64,000 bases of DNA. It comes from a virus. Below the pieces are notes generated by a model, which saw nothing but the letters and a program-made list of their open reading frames with translations, was not told the DNA's origin and made no database searches. Where the stretch lies: positions 45,283 to 109,282 of the IMG/VR virus record IMGVR_UViG_3300043436_002883. One strand, 5' to 3'. Of the stretch, positions 17,143 through 25,254 are shown one piece after another (position 1 is the stretch's first letter; every line of letters begins with the position of its first letter). Position numbers and translations under genes: made by a program.

Positions 17143-17856
17143 TTGATTAAGGTAACAGCATATGATAATTTGCAAGATACAGCTAACATAGAGCCACTCT
17201 CTGCAAAAAGAGATTGGATGGACCAGACGGAGCATAATCATGCATACAGGTGCTTTCCACTAACTCTAGCAAATCAATTAGGCTGGGGAATATCTTTTCC
17301 AGAAGATATAACTTTTATGTGGGATGGAGTAACAAGTACCTATCCACATAATGTTCAGGTTTTACAAGGACAAAAATACTGCGAAACTGGTAGAGGTCAC
17401 TCAACAATTAATTTTAAAACAAATCTAACTTTTGAAACAGAAAGTAATTACACATTGCTATCTTTCCCAGTTCCAAATATGTTTGTTGATGGAGCCCAGG
17501 CCGTAACAAGCTTACTAACAACATCTTTTTTTGGTAGCCCATTGCCAGTTGCATGGAAGATTACAAAGCCATACGTTCCAATCACAATCAAAGCTGGACA
17601 ACCAGTAATTGCAATTTTGCCAATATCTTTAACAGAGCTAAACAACTCTACTCTTGAAGTAAAGGATATAAGGCATATGCCACAGCCACACTTTGAGAAT
17701 GTTCCAACTTATGAAGGAGCAGTTGCTGCAGCTAAAGAGGCGGCAGAAAAACAAATTTGGACAGACTACTATAGAGATGCCACAGACTATCTAGGAAATA
17801 AACTAGGATCTCATGAAGTAAAATCAATTAAGCTGAAAGTCAATAAATACAAATGA
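17143..17856 (+). CDS. DUF6065-like protein, 237 aa
   Basis: This protein has no oxygenase triad. It has HAYRCFPLTLANQLGWGISF near residue 33 and, near residue 150, a stretch with IKAGQPVIAILPI resembling the G-x-P-x-A-x-I-x-PI element of the next protein. I relate both to the DUF6065 family of phage and bacterial proteins of unknown function; this rests on pattern memory. The likely start is TTG at 17143, one base past the previous stop, with AGGG about nine bases upstream. It lies inside the oxygenase operon, so a shared pathway is likely. Confidence 0.6.
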   Translation: MIKVTAYDNLQDTANIEPLSAKRDWMDQTEHNHAYRCFPLTLANQLGWGISFPEDITFMWDGVTSTYPHNVQVLQGQKYCETGRGHSTINFKTNLTFETESNYTLLSFPVPNMFVDGAQAVTSLLTTSFFGSPLPVAWKITKPYVPITIKAGQPVIAILPISLTELNNSTLEVKDIRHMPQPHFENVPTYEGAVAAAKEAAEKQIWTDYYRDATDYLGNKLGSHEVKSIKLKVNKYK

Positions 17857-18563
17857 AAATTGTTTTTAATTCAAATAGACACTATAACAATAAAGATCTT
17901 GTTCCAAGCCCTACAAAAAATGTTATGCCAGGATGGTTTAAGAATGCTAGCAAGTACTGGAAAGATTTTGAAGGAAATGATGTAGTCGGTCCTCCAGACA
18001 ATCAAAGAGGCCCAGGCTTTAAAGCCTGTCCAGCCTTACATGATATTTTTACGACAGGATATATGCTTACAACACCATGCGACATTAATGTTTTTATAAA
18101 AGACGGATACACATTAGTGCAAGCAGAGCCAGGATTTGATGACTTTGTTTCAATTCGTTCGCACATGGGAGAATTTCATTATCCAGAAGGATATTATAAA
18201 TTTGTTTATCACTGGTATCCAAATTGGGGATTTACCCTTCCAGAAGGGTATAGCGCTTTAGTTGTACAGCCTATTAATAATTTTGAGCTGCCTTTTTTAA
18301 CGGTAGGCGGTATAATTGATAGTGATAGGTATGCCCCGCCAGGGCTAATGCCATTTTTTATTAGAGATGGCTTTAAAGGAATTATTCCAAAAGGAACTCC
18401 CTATGCACAAATAATTCCAATCAAAAGAGAAGAATGGAAATCAGAGTTTAATTTGTATACGTATCAAGAAATGCAAAAAAGACACAATGACCATGTGGCC
18501 ATATATAGAGCAAATACTGGAGTATATAAAAAAAATACCTGGGTACCCAAGAAATATGAATAG
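17853..18563 (+). CDS. DUF6065-like protein, 236 aa
   Basis: The start overlaps the previous stop (ATGA). Visible features are GWFKNASKYW near the N-terminus, then HWYPNWGFTLPEGYSALVVQ, SDRYAPPGLMPF and IIPKGTPYAQIIPIKREEW. The last two elements are the strongest DUF6065-type signature. It resembles the previous protein in the second half and so looks like a distant duplicate. There are no obvious catalytic residues. It stands between oxygenases B and C, so it could bind the substrate or act before them, but that is a guess. Confidence 0.6.
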   Translation: MKIVFNSNRHYNNKDLVPSPTKNVMPGWFKNASKYWKDFEGNDVVGPPDNQRGPGFKACPALHDIFTTGYMLTTPCDINVFIKDGYTLVQAEPGFDDFVSIRSHMGEFHYPEGYYKFVYHWYPNWGFTLPEGYSALVVQPINNFELPFLTVGGIIDSDRYAPPGLMPFFIRDGFKGIIPKGTPYAQIIPIKREEWKSEFNLYTYQEMQKRHNDHVAIYRANTGVYKKNTWVPKKYE

Positions 18564-18572
18564 GAAAAATAA

Positions 18573-19256
18573 ATGGAAAACACTGTAGAGAACCCTTCGG
18601 ATATTAGAAAGCACAGAACATCAATCACGCCTTCTGGTTATTTTGGCAATGGTAAAGAAAACATTGTTGAAATAGAGAACTTGTTAACGGAAGAAGAAAA
18701 CGAATACCTTTTAAATTTTATTAAAAATAATGAAGTTTGGGATCAGGGCCAAGATGTTAAAAATGAGAATGGAACAATCATCTATCAACACAACGTATGG
18801 GCAAACCGTGTTGCAACAAGAAAATCTTTAGATGAGTCAGATCCAGCTGTTTCAGTAATGCTAGAGTCAATAATTGAAAGACTAAGAGTAATGATTGAAA
18901 AGCATTTTAATGTAGAGGTAAAGCCTACAGGCCCATGCCTTGTTAGATGGCCAGTTGGCTCTATGCAGTGGCCACACGCAGATAAAGAATTGCACGAAGG
19001 ACCAGATAAGGGAACTGCAAACAATTTTCCATGGTATGACATTGGGACAGTAATCTATTTAAATGAAGATTACGAAGGTGGTAGATTGCATTTTCCAAAA
19101 CAAGAAATTGCTTTTAAGCCAAAAGCTAGAGCGGCATATTTTTTTCCAGGTGATTTAAACTATATACATGGTGTCGATATTATTACAGAAGGAACAAGAT
19201 ACACCTCACCTTGGTTTTGGACTATAACTAAATTAGGAGAAAAAATAAATGGATAA
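18573..19256 (+). CDS. 2-oxoglutarate/Fe(II) oxygenase C
   Basis: The 227 aa protein has H135-x-D137 (WPHADKELH), H199 (YIHGVDII) and R209 in TRYTSPWFW. An arginine at this place is the classical 2-oxoglutarate anchor, so C differs from A and B, which use Lys. A YEGGRLHFP turn and an AYFFPGDL strand complete the fold. It has an AGGA-type ribosome site about ten bases before the ATG. Similarity to A and B is confined to the core motifs, so it is a separate lineage. Confidence 0.85.
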   Translation: MENTVENPSDIRKHRTSITPSGYFGNGKENIVEIENLLTEEENEYLLNFIKNNEVWDQGQDVKNENGTIIYQHNVWANRVATRKSLDESDPAVSVMLESIIERLRVMIEKHFNVEVKPTGPCLVRWPVGSMQWPHADKELHEGPDKGTANNFPWYDIGTVIYLNEDYEGGRLHFPKQEIAFKPKARAAYFFPGDLNYIHGVDIITEGTRYTSPWFWTITKLGEKING

Positions 19257-20109
19257 TATAGTATCAAAGACCCTGTATCCCAGAATTGAAATTTACAAAG
19301 GTTTACTTCCAGATCATAAGGAAATTTTTGATGTTGTAAAGTCTACAGAAAACATTGAAAAAGATTCAGATGAACATTATTTTGTTCCGTGGACTAGATG
19401 GAGCTCCTTTGGCACATACTCATCAACAAAATTTAAGGGTGCTATGGATAACCTACGTGGCAAAAATGAAACTTTTGACAAAGAGTATTGGGCTGCAGAA
19501 ACAGTTTGGGATGCATATAATATTGCTCTTGAAGACTACATAAAGAAATATAATGTTGACCTTCCAGAAGGAGCAGAGCTCGGCTCATCATCATTTTGCA
19601 AATATTTTACTAACGTAGATTCTTTAAAGAATAATTTAACAATGCAGTATCACACAGATTTTAAACAAACAGATAAGGATGCTCCAGGAAATAAATTTTA
19701 TATAACCTGTACGGTTTATATAAATGACGACTATGAAGGCGGAGAAATTGAGTTTTATGTTAATGGAGAATTTGTTCCCGCATACAAGCCAGAGGCAGGA
19801 GACATAATGGTATTTCCTTCTGGAGAAGGATACTATCATGGCGTAAGAACGGCGACTAAAGGAAATAAATATTTAATCAGAAACTTTATGGTTTATCCAT
19901 ATAAGGGGTCTGATGAATGGCTAGAAAACCAATTAAAATACGGTGCAACAAAATGGGCTGAAATGGAAAAAAGAAGAATGAGCCTAGATGTATATGGCGG
20001 GAACCTAGTATTTGAAAATGGAAAACTAAAGGTTCCAACTGAAAAAGAAATACAAGATCATATAGATTATATCGATAGTCTAGAAGATAAAGATAAGACG
20101 GAGTGCTAA
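19249..20109 (+). CDS. 2-oxoglutarate/Fe(II) oxygenase D
   Basis: The 286 aa protein is the longest of the six. It has H135-x-D137 (QYHTDFK), H197 (YYHGVRTA) and K207, with INDDYEGGEIEFY between and GDIMVFPSG before the second His. A charged C-terminal extension of about 65 residues follows the fold. It overlaps the end of oxygenase C by eight bases, and its AGGAG site lies inside C. Its stop overlaps the next ATG (TAATG). All metal ligands are present. Confidence 0.85.
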   Translation: MDNIVSKTLYPRIEIYKGLLPDHKEIFDVVKSTENIEKDSDEHYFVPWTRWSSFGTYSSTKFKGAMDNLRGKNETFDKEYWAAETVWDAYNIALEDYIKKYNVDLPEGAELGSSSFCKYFTNVDSLKNNLTMQYHTDFKQTDKDAPGNKFYITCTVYINDDYEGGEIEFYVNGEFVPAYKPEAGDIMVFPSGEGYYHGVRTATKGNKYLIRNFMVYPYKGSDEWLENQLKYGATKWAEMEKRRMSLDVYGGNLVFENGKLKVPTEKEIQDHIDYIDSLEDKDKTEC

Positions 20110-20819
20110 TGGAAATTGTATCGCTTAAGGATGATGTTTTTGTTGTTGATGGTTTAATTACAGAAGAAGAATGCCAAAAAATAATTGCTTATTTTGACGC
20201 AATTACCGACGCTGGTCATTTAAAGTGGAATCAAATTTCTTTTTACGGATCTCTTGCCATGGGCTACTGGCCTTGGGACGATAACCTACTTCTATTTGGC
20301 TTGCCTAAAGATTATTTTTCTATACTAAAAGAAAAAGTTAAACTAGCAGGGGAAACCTGTTTTAACAAAGAGTTATCAGAAGTAAGTTACCACGCACAAA
20401 AGTGGGTAATAGGAGCATTTGCAGGTTTTCACTCAGATAATACCCATGAAGACGGAAAGCCTTCCGCATTCTATAAAAGTAAATATGCAGGATTCCTTTA
20501 TCTAAATGATAATTTTGATGGAGGGTTTTTAAACTTTAAACATCATGATATTGCAATAAAGCCAAAGCCTGGTAGACTTGCTTTCTTTAAAGGTGGATAT
20601 GGCAACGAGCATGAAGTCACGATGGTTGAAAAGGCAGAAAGATATACAGTGGGATCGTTTTGGGATGATGCTGATGCAGTTTATACACCAGAACAAATAG
20701 CTGAGTGGGAAGCCGAACTTAAAGAAACAAGAGCAGAACAAGAAAAAACTTACGAAGAGTGGAATGATCTTAAGAAAAGGGGAACTCCACCAACACATAA
20801 AGGTAAGTATGATGCTTAA
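20109..20819 (+). CDS. 2-oxoglutarate/Fe(II) oxygenase E
   Basis: The ATG at 20109 has GGAG upstream and forms TAATG with the previous stop; an in-frame GTG six bases earlier is less likely. The 236 aa protein has H108-x-D110 (GFHSDNTHED), H168 (NEHEVTMV) and R178 in ERYTVGSFW. It begins with an FVVDGLITEEEC segment typical of P4H-fold proteins. The C-terminus is a charged helix of about 50 residues, possibly a partner-binding tail. Confidence 0.85.
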   Translation: MEIVSLKDDVFVVDGLITEEECQKIIAYFDAITDAGHLKWNQISFYGSLAMGYWPWDDNLLLFGLPKDYFSILKEKVKLAGETCFNKELSEVSYHAQKWVIGAFAGFHSDNTHEDGKPSAFYKSKYAGFLYLNDNFDGGFLNFKHHDIAIKPKPGRLAFFKGGYGNEHEVTMVEKAERYTVGSFWDDADAVYTPEQIAEWEAELKETRAEQEKTYEEWNDLKKRGTPPTHKGKYDA

Positions 20820-21414
20820 AGAAATACTTACTCCAGATATACATTACTATACAGAAGTATTTGACAACCCTGAAGAGTTAATAAAAGAAATTGAATTAAT
20901 GGATCAATTTCAAGATATGGGCTCTCAGATAAGTAAATGGGAGCCATGGAATTCTTCATGCAAAACTGTTCAGTATGGTTATGAAAAAACAATCAATTAT
21001 AAAAATGTTTTAAATAATAATAATAGAGACAGGCATAACTCTAAGTTTGCCAGTATGATTCATTATAGGGCAATACAAATAGCAGAAGAGTACGCTTCGG
21101 CACATCAAATAGATTTAGGGGATCTCCCAACACATTGCAAGATATATAAATATAACAATTCTACAGAAATGGGCCCACATACTGACTGGGATCCAGACTA
21201 TAGCCCACAGCACTTGACAGGCACAGTTTCAATTGTTTTTTACTTAAACGATAATTATCAGGGTGGAGACCTGGCTTTTCCTAATGACAACCTTTCTGTT
21301 AAGCCAAAGCCTGGAAGCGCAGTCGTATTCAAGTCCCATGGAATTTTGCATGAGCCTTTGCCAACAACAGAGGGTACAAAGTATATGGTTGCAATCTTTT
21401 TCTTTAGAAAATAA
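20809..21414 (+). CDS. 2-oxoglutarate/Fe(II) oxygenase F
   Basis: The start was set at 20809 because AAAGG lies just upstream; ATG at 20812 is equally possible, and an earlier in-frame ATG at 20764 lies deep inside gene E. The 201 aa protein has H124-x-D126 (GPHTDWDPDY), H181 (SHGILHEP) and K191 in GTKYMVAIFF, with YQGGDLAFP and a SAVVFKSHG strand. It is the last gene of the oxygenase operon and overlaps the previous gene by 11 bases. All core residues are present. Confidence 0.8.
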   Translation: MMLKEILTPDIHYYTEVFDNPEELIKEIELMDQFQDMGSQISKWEPWNSSCKTVQYGYEKTINYKNVLNNNNRDRHNSKFASMIHYRAIQIAEEYASAHQIDLGDLPTHCKIYKYNNSTEMGPHTDWDPDYSPQHLTGTVSIVFYLNDNYQGGDLAFPNDNLSVKPKPGSAVVFKSHGILHEPLPTTEGTKYMVAIFFFRK

Positions 21415-21433
21415 TATATAAAGGAAATAGGTA

Positions 21434-21439
21434 TATAAT
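21434..21439 (+). promoter_or_regulatory. Leaderless -10 box for the LamG-type gene
   Basis: A consensus TATAAT (21434-21439) stands exactly six bases before the ATG at 21446. No good -35 box and no Shine-Dalgarno sequence are visible. The spacing matches the leaderless pattern at 15765, 25242 and 43825. Confidence 0.55.
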
Positions 21440-21445
21440 AATAAG

Positions 21446-23218
21446 ATGAGCTACCAACTTAAAGTAATAAACGATTACCCTATTGGCTTTTGGCCGCTAG
21501 ACGAGCTGTCTGGCACTACCGCAACCGACGTTTCTGGATGTGGTAATTCTGGAACCTACACGGGGGCAATTTCTACGGGGCTTATTCCACTTGTTGCTGG
21601 CGGGGCAAATGGATCATTAATAACAAACACAAAGTACATTACTTTACCAGTAACCAAAGATTACTATGGATCTACCGCCGATGGTGGATTTGCAGATAAT
21701 AACTCATCAGATAACGCATTTTCATTAGAAGTTTGGATTTACCCTAAAATTACTACAACTGGGTTAACAACTATATTTGCAGACTCAACAAATAATATCG
21801 GTATTTTTTACGAAAAGGGTAACATAGTATTTAAACTTGAAGCGGAAAGACTTGATTATACTTTACCCAATATTAGCCAATCTCATCATATTGTAGCCAC
21901 GTATTCTATTACAGAAATGTCTTTATATGTAGACGGCAAATTTGCAGCAAGCAAATCTTTAAATAATTACAAGTTTACTAGCCCAACAATTACATTAAAA
22001 CTAGGTCCAACAGGAAATGCGTCCGATTCATTCATTGTAGATGCTCCAGCAGTTTACAGGTATGCTCTTGGCTCAGATAGAATTTTAGAACATTATAATT
22101 ATTCTGGCACTACTTCACCATTTCAAGTTTCTTACCCAGATAGCGGTACGTTGTTTGAAATATACGACGATAGCGTTAGCAAACAATTTAACTTTGCCTA
22201 TCCAGCTAATAAGCCGCTAGAAATTTTTGCATCAGAAGATTTAACATATAACATCCAAGAGAAATGCCTTGAAATAAACAAAACGGACTCTGCAGCCTCT
22301 AAGAGCGTAGTTGTTGTAGATGCCATAGCAATTCCTGCAGGATTCGACTTAGACTCCTCTAAGATAGAGTGGAGCGGCGATAATGGGGTGTCTGTAAGAA
22401 CTTCTACAGATGGAACAACATGGCAAGCCTGTTCTAATGGAAGAGCAATTCCTCAATTTAAATTAGGATCATTTAGTTCTGAAAGAACCCTTTATCTTGA
22501 GATAACATTTGCATCATCAGATACATCTAAATTTATTCCAAGACTATACAACCTACTACTTTGTTTCTATAAAGATCAGATCCTATATTCAATAAGCAAC
22601 CCCGATTATATTTATACAATAGAGGGCACAGCTGGATTTGCCTCAAAAGATATTACGCTAGGACGAGTTAAATATCCTATCTTGTCCCGCCAAAAGCTAA
22701 ATGGTGTGACAACAGCAGATGGGGCGGGATTTAAAATTAACACCGCAGAATCAATAAAGACAATAGAGTTATTTTTAACTCTATCAGACCTTACATCAAA
22801 CTCTATTATATCAAGCACGGCAAATGGAGACTTTGTAGCAGCAGGATATTCTTGGGCTACTAATGGAACTATTACTAAATCTAATATATCTGCTATTTAT
22901 GTTAATGGGGTAGATAGAACATCTCAGACAAATATAAGCTCTGTATTTACCCCAAACGAGCTTTATCATATTATAATTGTAACAAGTGGACCAATTACAG
23001 GCCAAATATTATTTAATCATTCAGCAACAGGTGGCCCTTCTAGCCTATATCAATATATCTCTTACTATCCATCTACATTTACAGCCCCTACCGCACTGTC
23101 TCATTACAACATGCATATTGGAAGATCTGCTACTGTAGCAGATGATTCGTCCATTACGTTGACAGAAAACTCAGTAGAGTTCTACGACAATGACTGGATT
23201 GTACTCCAAAACAAATAA
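21446..23218 (+). CDS. LamG/concanavalin-like virion protein, 590 aa
   Basis: The N-terminal 230 residues look like a LamG/concanavalin-type carbohydrate-binding fold: GFWPLDELSGTTATDVSG, then FSLEVWIYP, HHIVATYS and LYVDGKFAASKSL, an order typical of laminin-G modules in phage minor tail proteins. The remaining 360 residues are beta-rich and end with another FTAPTALSHYNMHIGRSA-like strand group. It is probably a tail or fibre protein that binds host surface glycans. It is transcribed separately from the oxygenases. Confidence 0.75.
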   Translation: MSYQLKVINDYPIGFWPLDELSGTTATDVSGCGNSGTYTGAISTGLIPLVAGGANGSLITNTKYITLPVTKDYYGSTADGGFADNNSSDNAFSLEVWIYPKITTTGLTTIFADSTNNIGIFYEKGNIVFKLEAERLDYTLPNISQSHHIVATYSITEMSLYVDGKFAASKSLNNYKFTSPTITLKLGPTGNASDSFIVDAPAVYRYALGSDRILEHYNYSGTTSPFQVSYPDSGTLFEIYDDSVSKQFNFAYPANKPLEIFASEDLTYNIQEKCLEINKTDSAASKSVVVVDAIAIPAGFDLDSSKIEWSGDNGVSVRTSTDGTTWQACSNGRAIPQFKLGSFSSERTLYLEITFASSDTSKFIPRLYNLLLCFYKDQILYSISNPDYIYTIEGTAGFASKDITLGRVKYPILSRQKLNGVTTADGAGFKINTAESIKTIELFLTLSDLTSNSIISSTANGDFVAAGYSWATNGTITKSNISAIYVNGVDRTSQTNISSVFTPNELYHIIIVTSGPITGQILFNHSATGGPSSLYQYISYYPSTFTAPTALSHYNMHIGRSATVADDSSITLTENSVEFYDNDWIVLQNK

Positions 23219-23262
23219 TTTGTCCTACTGGTTGACAAAAGCTGGACTTAAGCGGGAAGTAA

Positions 23263-23271
23263 TGGTAAAAT
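23263..23271 (+). promoter_or_regulatory. Extended -10 promoter before the head operon
   Basis: TGgTAAAAT (23263-23271) stands eight bases before the ATG at 23280, so the leader is two bases or none. A TTGACA at 23232 is too far (28 bases) to pair with it. No Shine-Dalgarno sequence is present. Confidence 0.5.
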
Positions 23272-23279
23272 AAATTACT

Positions 23280-23621
23280 ATGGATATCAACCGAATAAAT
23301 TCTAAAATCCTTGAAGAGGAAACAACTCTTGGGATATATGTTTGGCAAATGCCAGATGGTAGATGGATTGGAGACGATGATGGCAATTTTCTTTCAGTCA
23401 CGTCCAAAAAAGGAAATAGATCCAAGATCGATGCTTTGGCTAGAGAAGTTCGCTCATTCGGCATATATGAAGGCGGGCCTAAATTTCTTTCTGGAAGAAG
23501 AAAGATTGACGATGAAGAATTCCAACACCAAAAGCAAAGACTAGACTGGGGACTAGTTCCAGACCCACTAGATATTGGAAACTATAAAGACGAAATGAAA
23601 AAATTACGGGGTATAAAATGA
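23280..23621 (+). CDS. Hypothetical protein upstream of the portal, 113 aa
   Basis: The protein has a compact N-terminal part with MPDGRWIGDDDGNF near residue 20 and a basic, helical second half ending KLRGIK. It overlaps the portal start (ATGA) and is the first gene of the head operon. Small proteins at this place occur in many actinophages without known function. No metal or nucleotide motif is visible. Confidence 0.6.
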   Translation: MDINRINSKILEEETTLGIYVWQMPDGRWIGDDDGNFLSVTSKKGNRSKIDALAREVRSFGIYEGGPKFLSGRRKIDDEEFQHQKQRLDWGLVPDPLDIGNYKDEMKKLRGIK

Positions 23622-25201
23622 GCGTAGAATTTCTTGATGAGGACAACTCAGAAAACATAATTAATATTTCAAACAATGCCGATTGGTTTTCTTTAAAGAA
23701 AGATGAAATTAGCAATGACCCATTTGCGGTAGGACTAGAAGATCTTAAAAAAGTAAGAGGTCTTGGAACATCTTTTAAGCGCAAGATGAGCAGAGAATTT
23801 TCTAAATCATTTACTGGTAGAGAAGAGACTGGCACACAGCAAAATTTATTAGCACAAGCAATTACTGGCTATGCTATGTTCGACCTAGTAGAACCTCCAT
23901 ACAACCTAGAATACCTTTCAAAGGTATATGAGATTTCAACATATAACTACGCTGCAATTAATGCTAAAGTTGCAAACATTGTTGGCTTAGGATATGATTT
24001 TATAGAGACAAAGAAAACAAATGACGCCATTGATTCACTTACAGACGACAAGTCACTTGAAAGAGCACGTAGAAAGCTAAGTAAGCTAAGGCAAGATCTG
24101 CACACATGGCTTGATACAACAAATGATGAAGATACATTTACACAAACACTGATTAAGGTTTTTACAGATTACGAAGCAACAGGCAATGGCTATATTGAAA
24201 TTGGTAGAACGACAAATGGAAACATTGGATATATTGGCCACATCCCAGCAAAGACAATGCGTGTGCGTAGACTTAGAGATGGATTTATTCAACTGCTATA
24301 CGGAAAGGCTGTTTACTTTAAAAACTTTGGAGACACAGAAACAGAGAATCCAATTGCTGGTCAAGAAGACCGACCAAATGAAATTATACATTTGAAGAAG
24401 TACACTCCGATGAATAATTATTATGGAGTGGCAGATATTATTGCAGCTCAAGTCTCTTTGGCAGGTAATGAATTATCTGGCAGATACAACCTAGATTACT
24501 TTGAAAACAAGGCTGTTCCAAGATATATTATTACAGTTAAGGGAGCAAAGCTTTCAGCAGAATCAGAAAGAAAATTGCTTGAGTTTTTCCAGGTGGGACT
24601 AAAAGGAAAGAATCATAGATCCCTATATATTCCACTTCCAGGAGATACCCCAGACTCAAAGACAGAATTTAAGATGGAGCCAGTGGAAGCAAATCCACAG
24701 GAATCTTCATTTAATGTTTACCGCAAATCAAATAGAGATGAAATCCTATTGGCCCACCGTGTCCCAATTAATAAAATTGGAACTCCAGAAGGAGTAAATT
24801 TAGCGGTAGCTCGTGATGCAGATAAAACATTTAAAGAGCAGGTTTGTCGCCCAGCACAAATGATTTTAGAGAAAAAATTAAATAAAATATTTGAGGAAAA
24901 GACAGACGCATTAACTCTTAAATTTAATGAATTAACCCTTACCGATGAAGATACTCAATCTAAAATCGATGAAAGATATTTAAGAATGCAGGTAATTACC
25001 CCTAATGAAGTTAGAATTAGAAAGGGAATGATTCCACTAGAAGGCGGAGACGACGTAGTAGATTTAAAGGCTCAGGACGCCGCAGAGCAAACAGCCCAGG
25101 CTGGAAATACCCGACAAAGATCCCAAAACCGACAGGCAACTTCCCCAGATAATTCTGGAGAAGGAAGAAATGCTAAGGGCGATGGAAGACAGGTTGACTA
25201 A
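23618..25201 (+). CDS. Portal protein (HK97/PBSX-like)
   Basis: The 527 aa protein shows portal features: an AAINAKVANIVGLGYDF helix near residue 113, IPAKTMRVRR near 209, NEIIHLKKYTP with YYGVADI near 258-273 (crown and wing), and LLAHRVPINKIG near residue 384. Twelve copies would form the ring at the capsid vertex through which DNA is packaged and ejected. The C-terminus is Gln/Arg-rich and disordered. Neighbours are the protease and capsid genes, as expected. No large terminase gene precedes it in this window. Confidence 0.85.
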   Translation: MSVEFLDEDNSENIINISNNADWFSLKKDEISNDPFAVGLEDLKKVRGLGTSFKRKMSREFSKSFTGREETGTQQNLLAQAITGYAMFDLVEPPYNLEYLSKVYEISTYNYAAINAKVANIVGLGYDFIETKKTNDAIDSLTDDKSLERARRKLSKLRQDLHTWLDTTNDEDTFTQTLIKVFTDYEATGNGYIEIGRTTNGNIGYIGHIPAKTMRVRRLRDGFIQLLYGKAVYFKNFGDTETENPIAGQEDRPNEIIHLKKYTPMNNYYGVADIIAAQVSLAGNELSGRYNLDYFENKAVPRYIITVKGAKLSAESERKLLEFFQVGLKGKNHRSLYIPLPGDTPDSKTEFKMEPVEANPQESSFNVYRKSNRDEILLAHRVPINKIGTPEGVNLAVARDADKTFKEQVCRPAQMILEKKLNKIFEEKTDALTLKFNELTLTDEDTQSKIDERYLRMQVITPNEVRIRKGMIPLEGGDDVVDLKAQDAAEQTAQAGNTRQRSQNRQATSPDNSGEGRNAKGDGRQVD

Positions 25202-25218
25202 CTCTACTCAACTGTTAT

Positions 25219-25247
25219 TTGCCTTTTTATGTATAAGTCGCTAAAAT
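25219..25247 (+). promoter_or_regulatory. Leaderless promoter for the protease-scaffold gene
   Basis: TTGCCT (25219-25224), 17 bases, TAAAAT (25242-25247), and then seven bases to the ATG at 25255. The RNA would start at or next to the start codon. The same TTGCCT -35 occurs before the tail tube gene (30885). Confidence 0.65.
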
Positions 25248-25254
25248 TAAGCAT

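Noticed and set aside
23232-23271. TTGACA at 23232 as -35 for the head operon
   Set aside because: The distance to the -10 at 23266 is 28 bases, too long; the TGn extended -10 is used instead.
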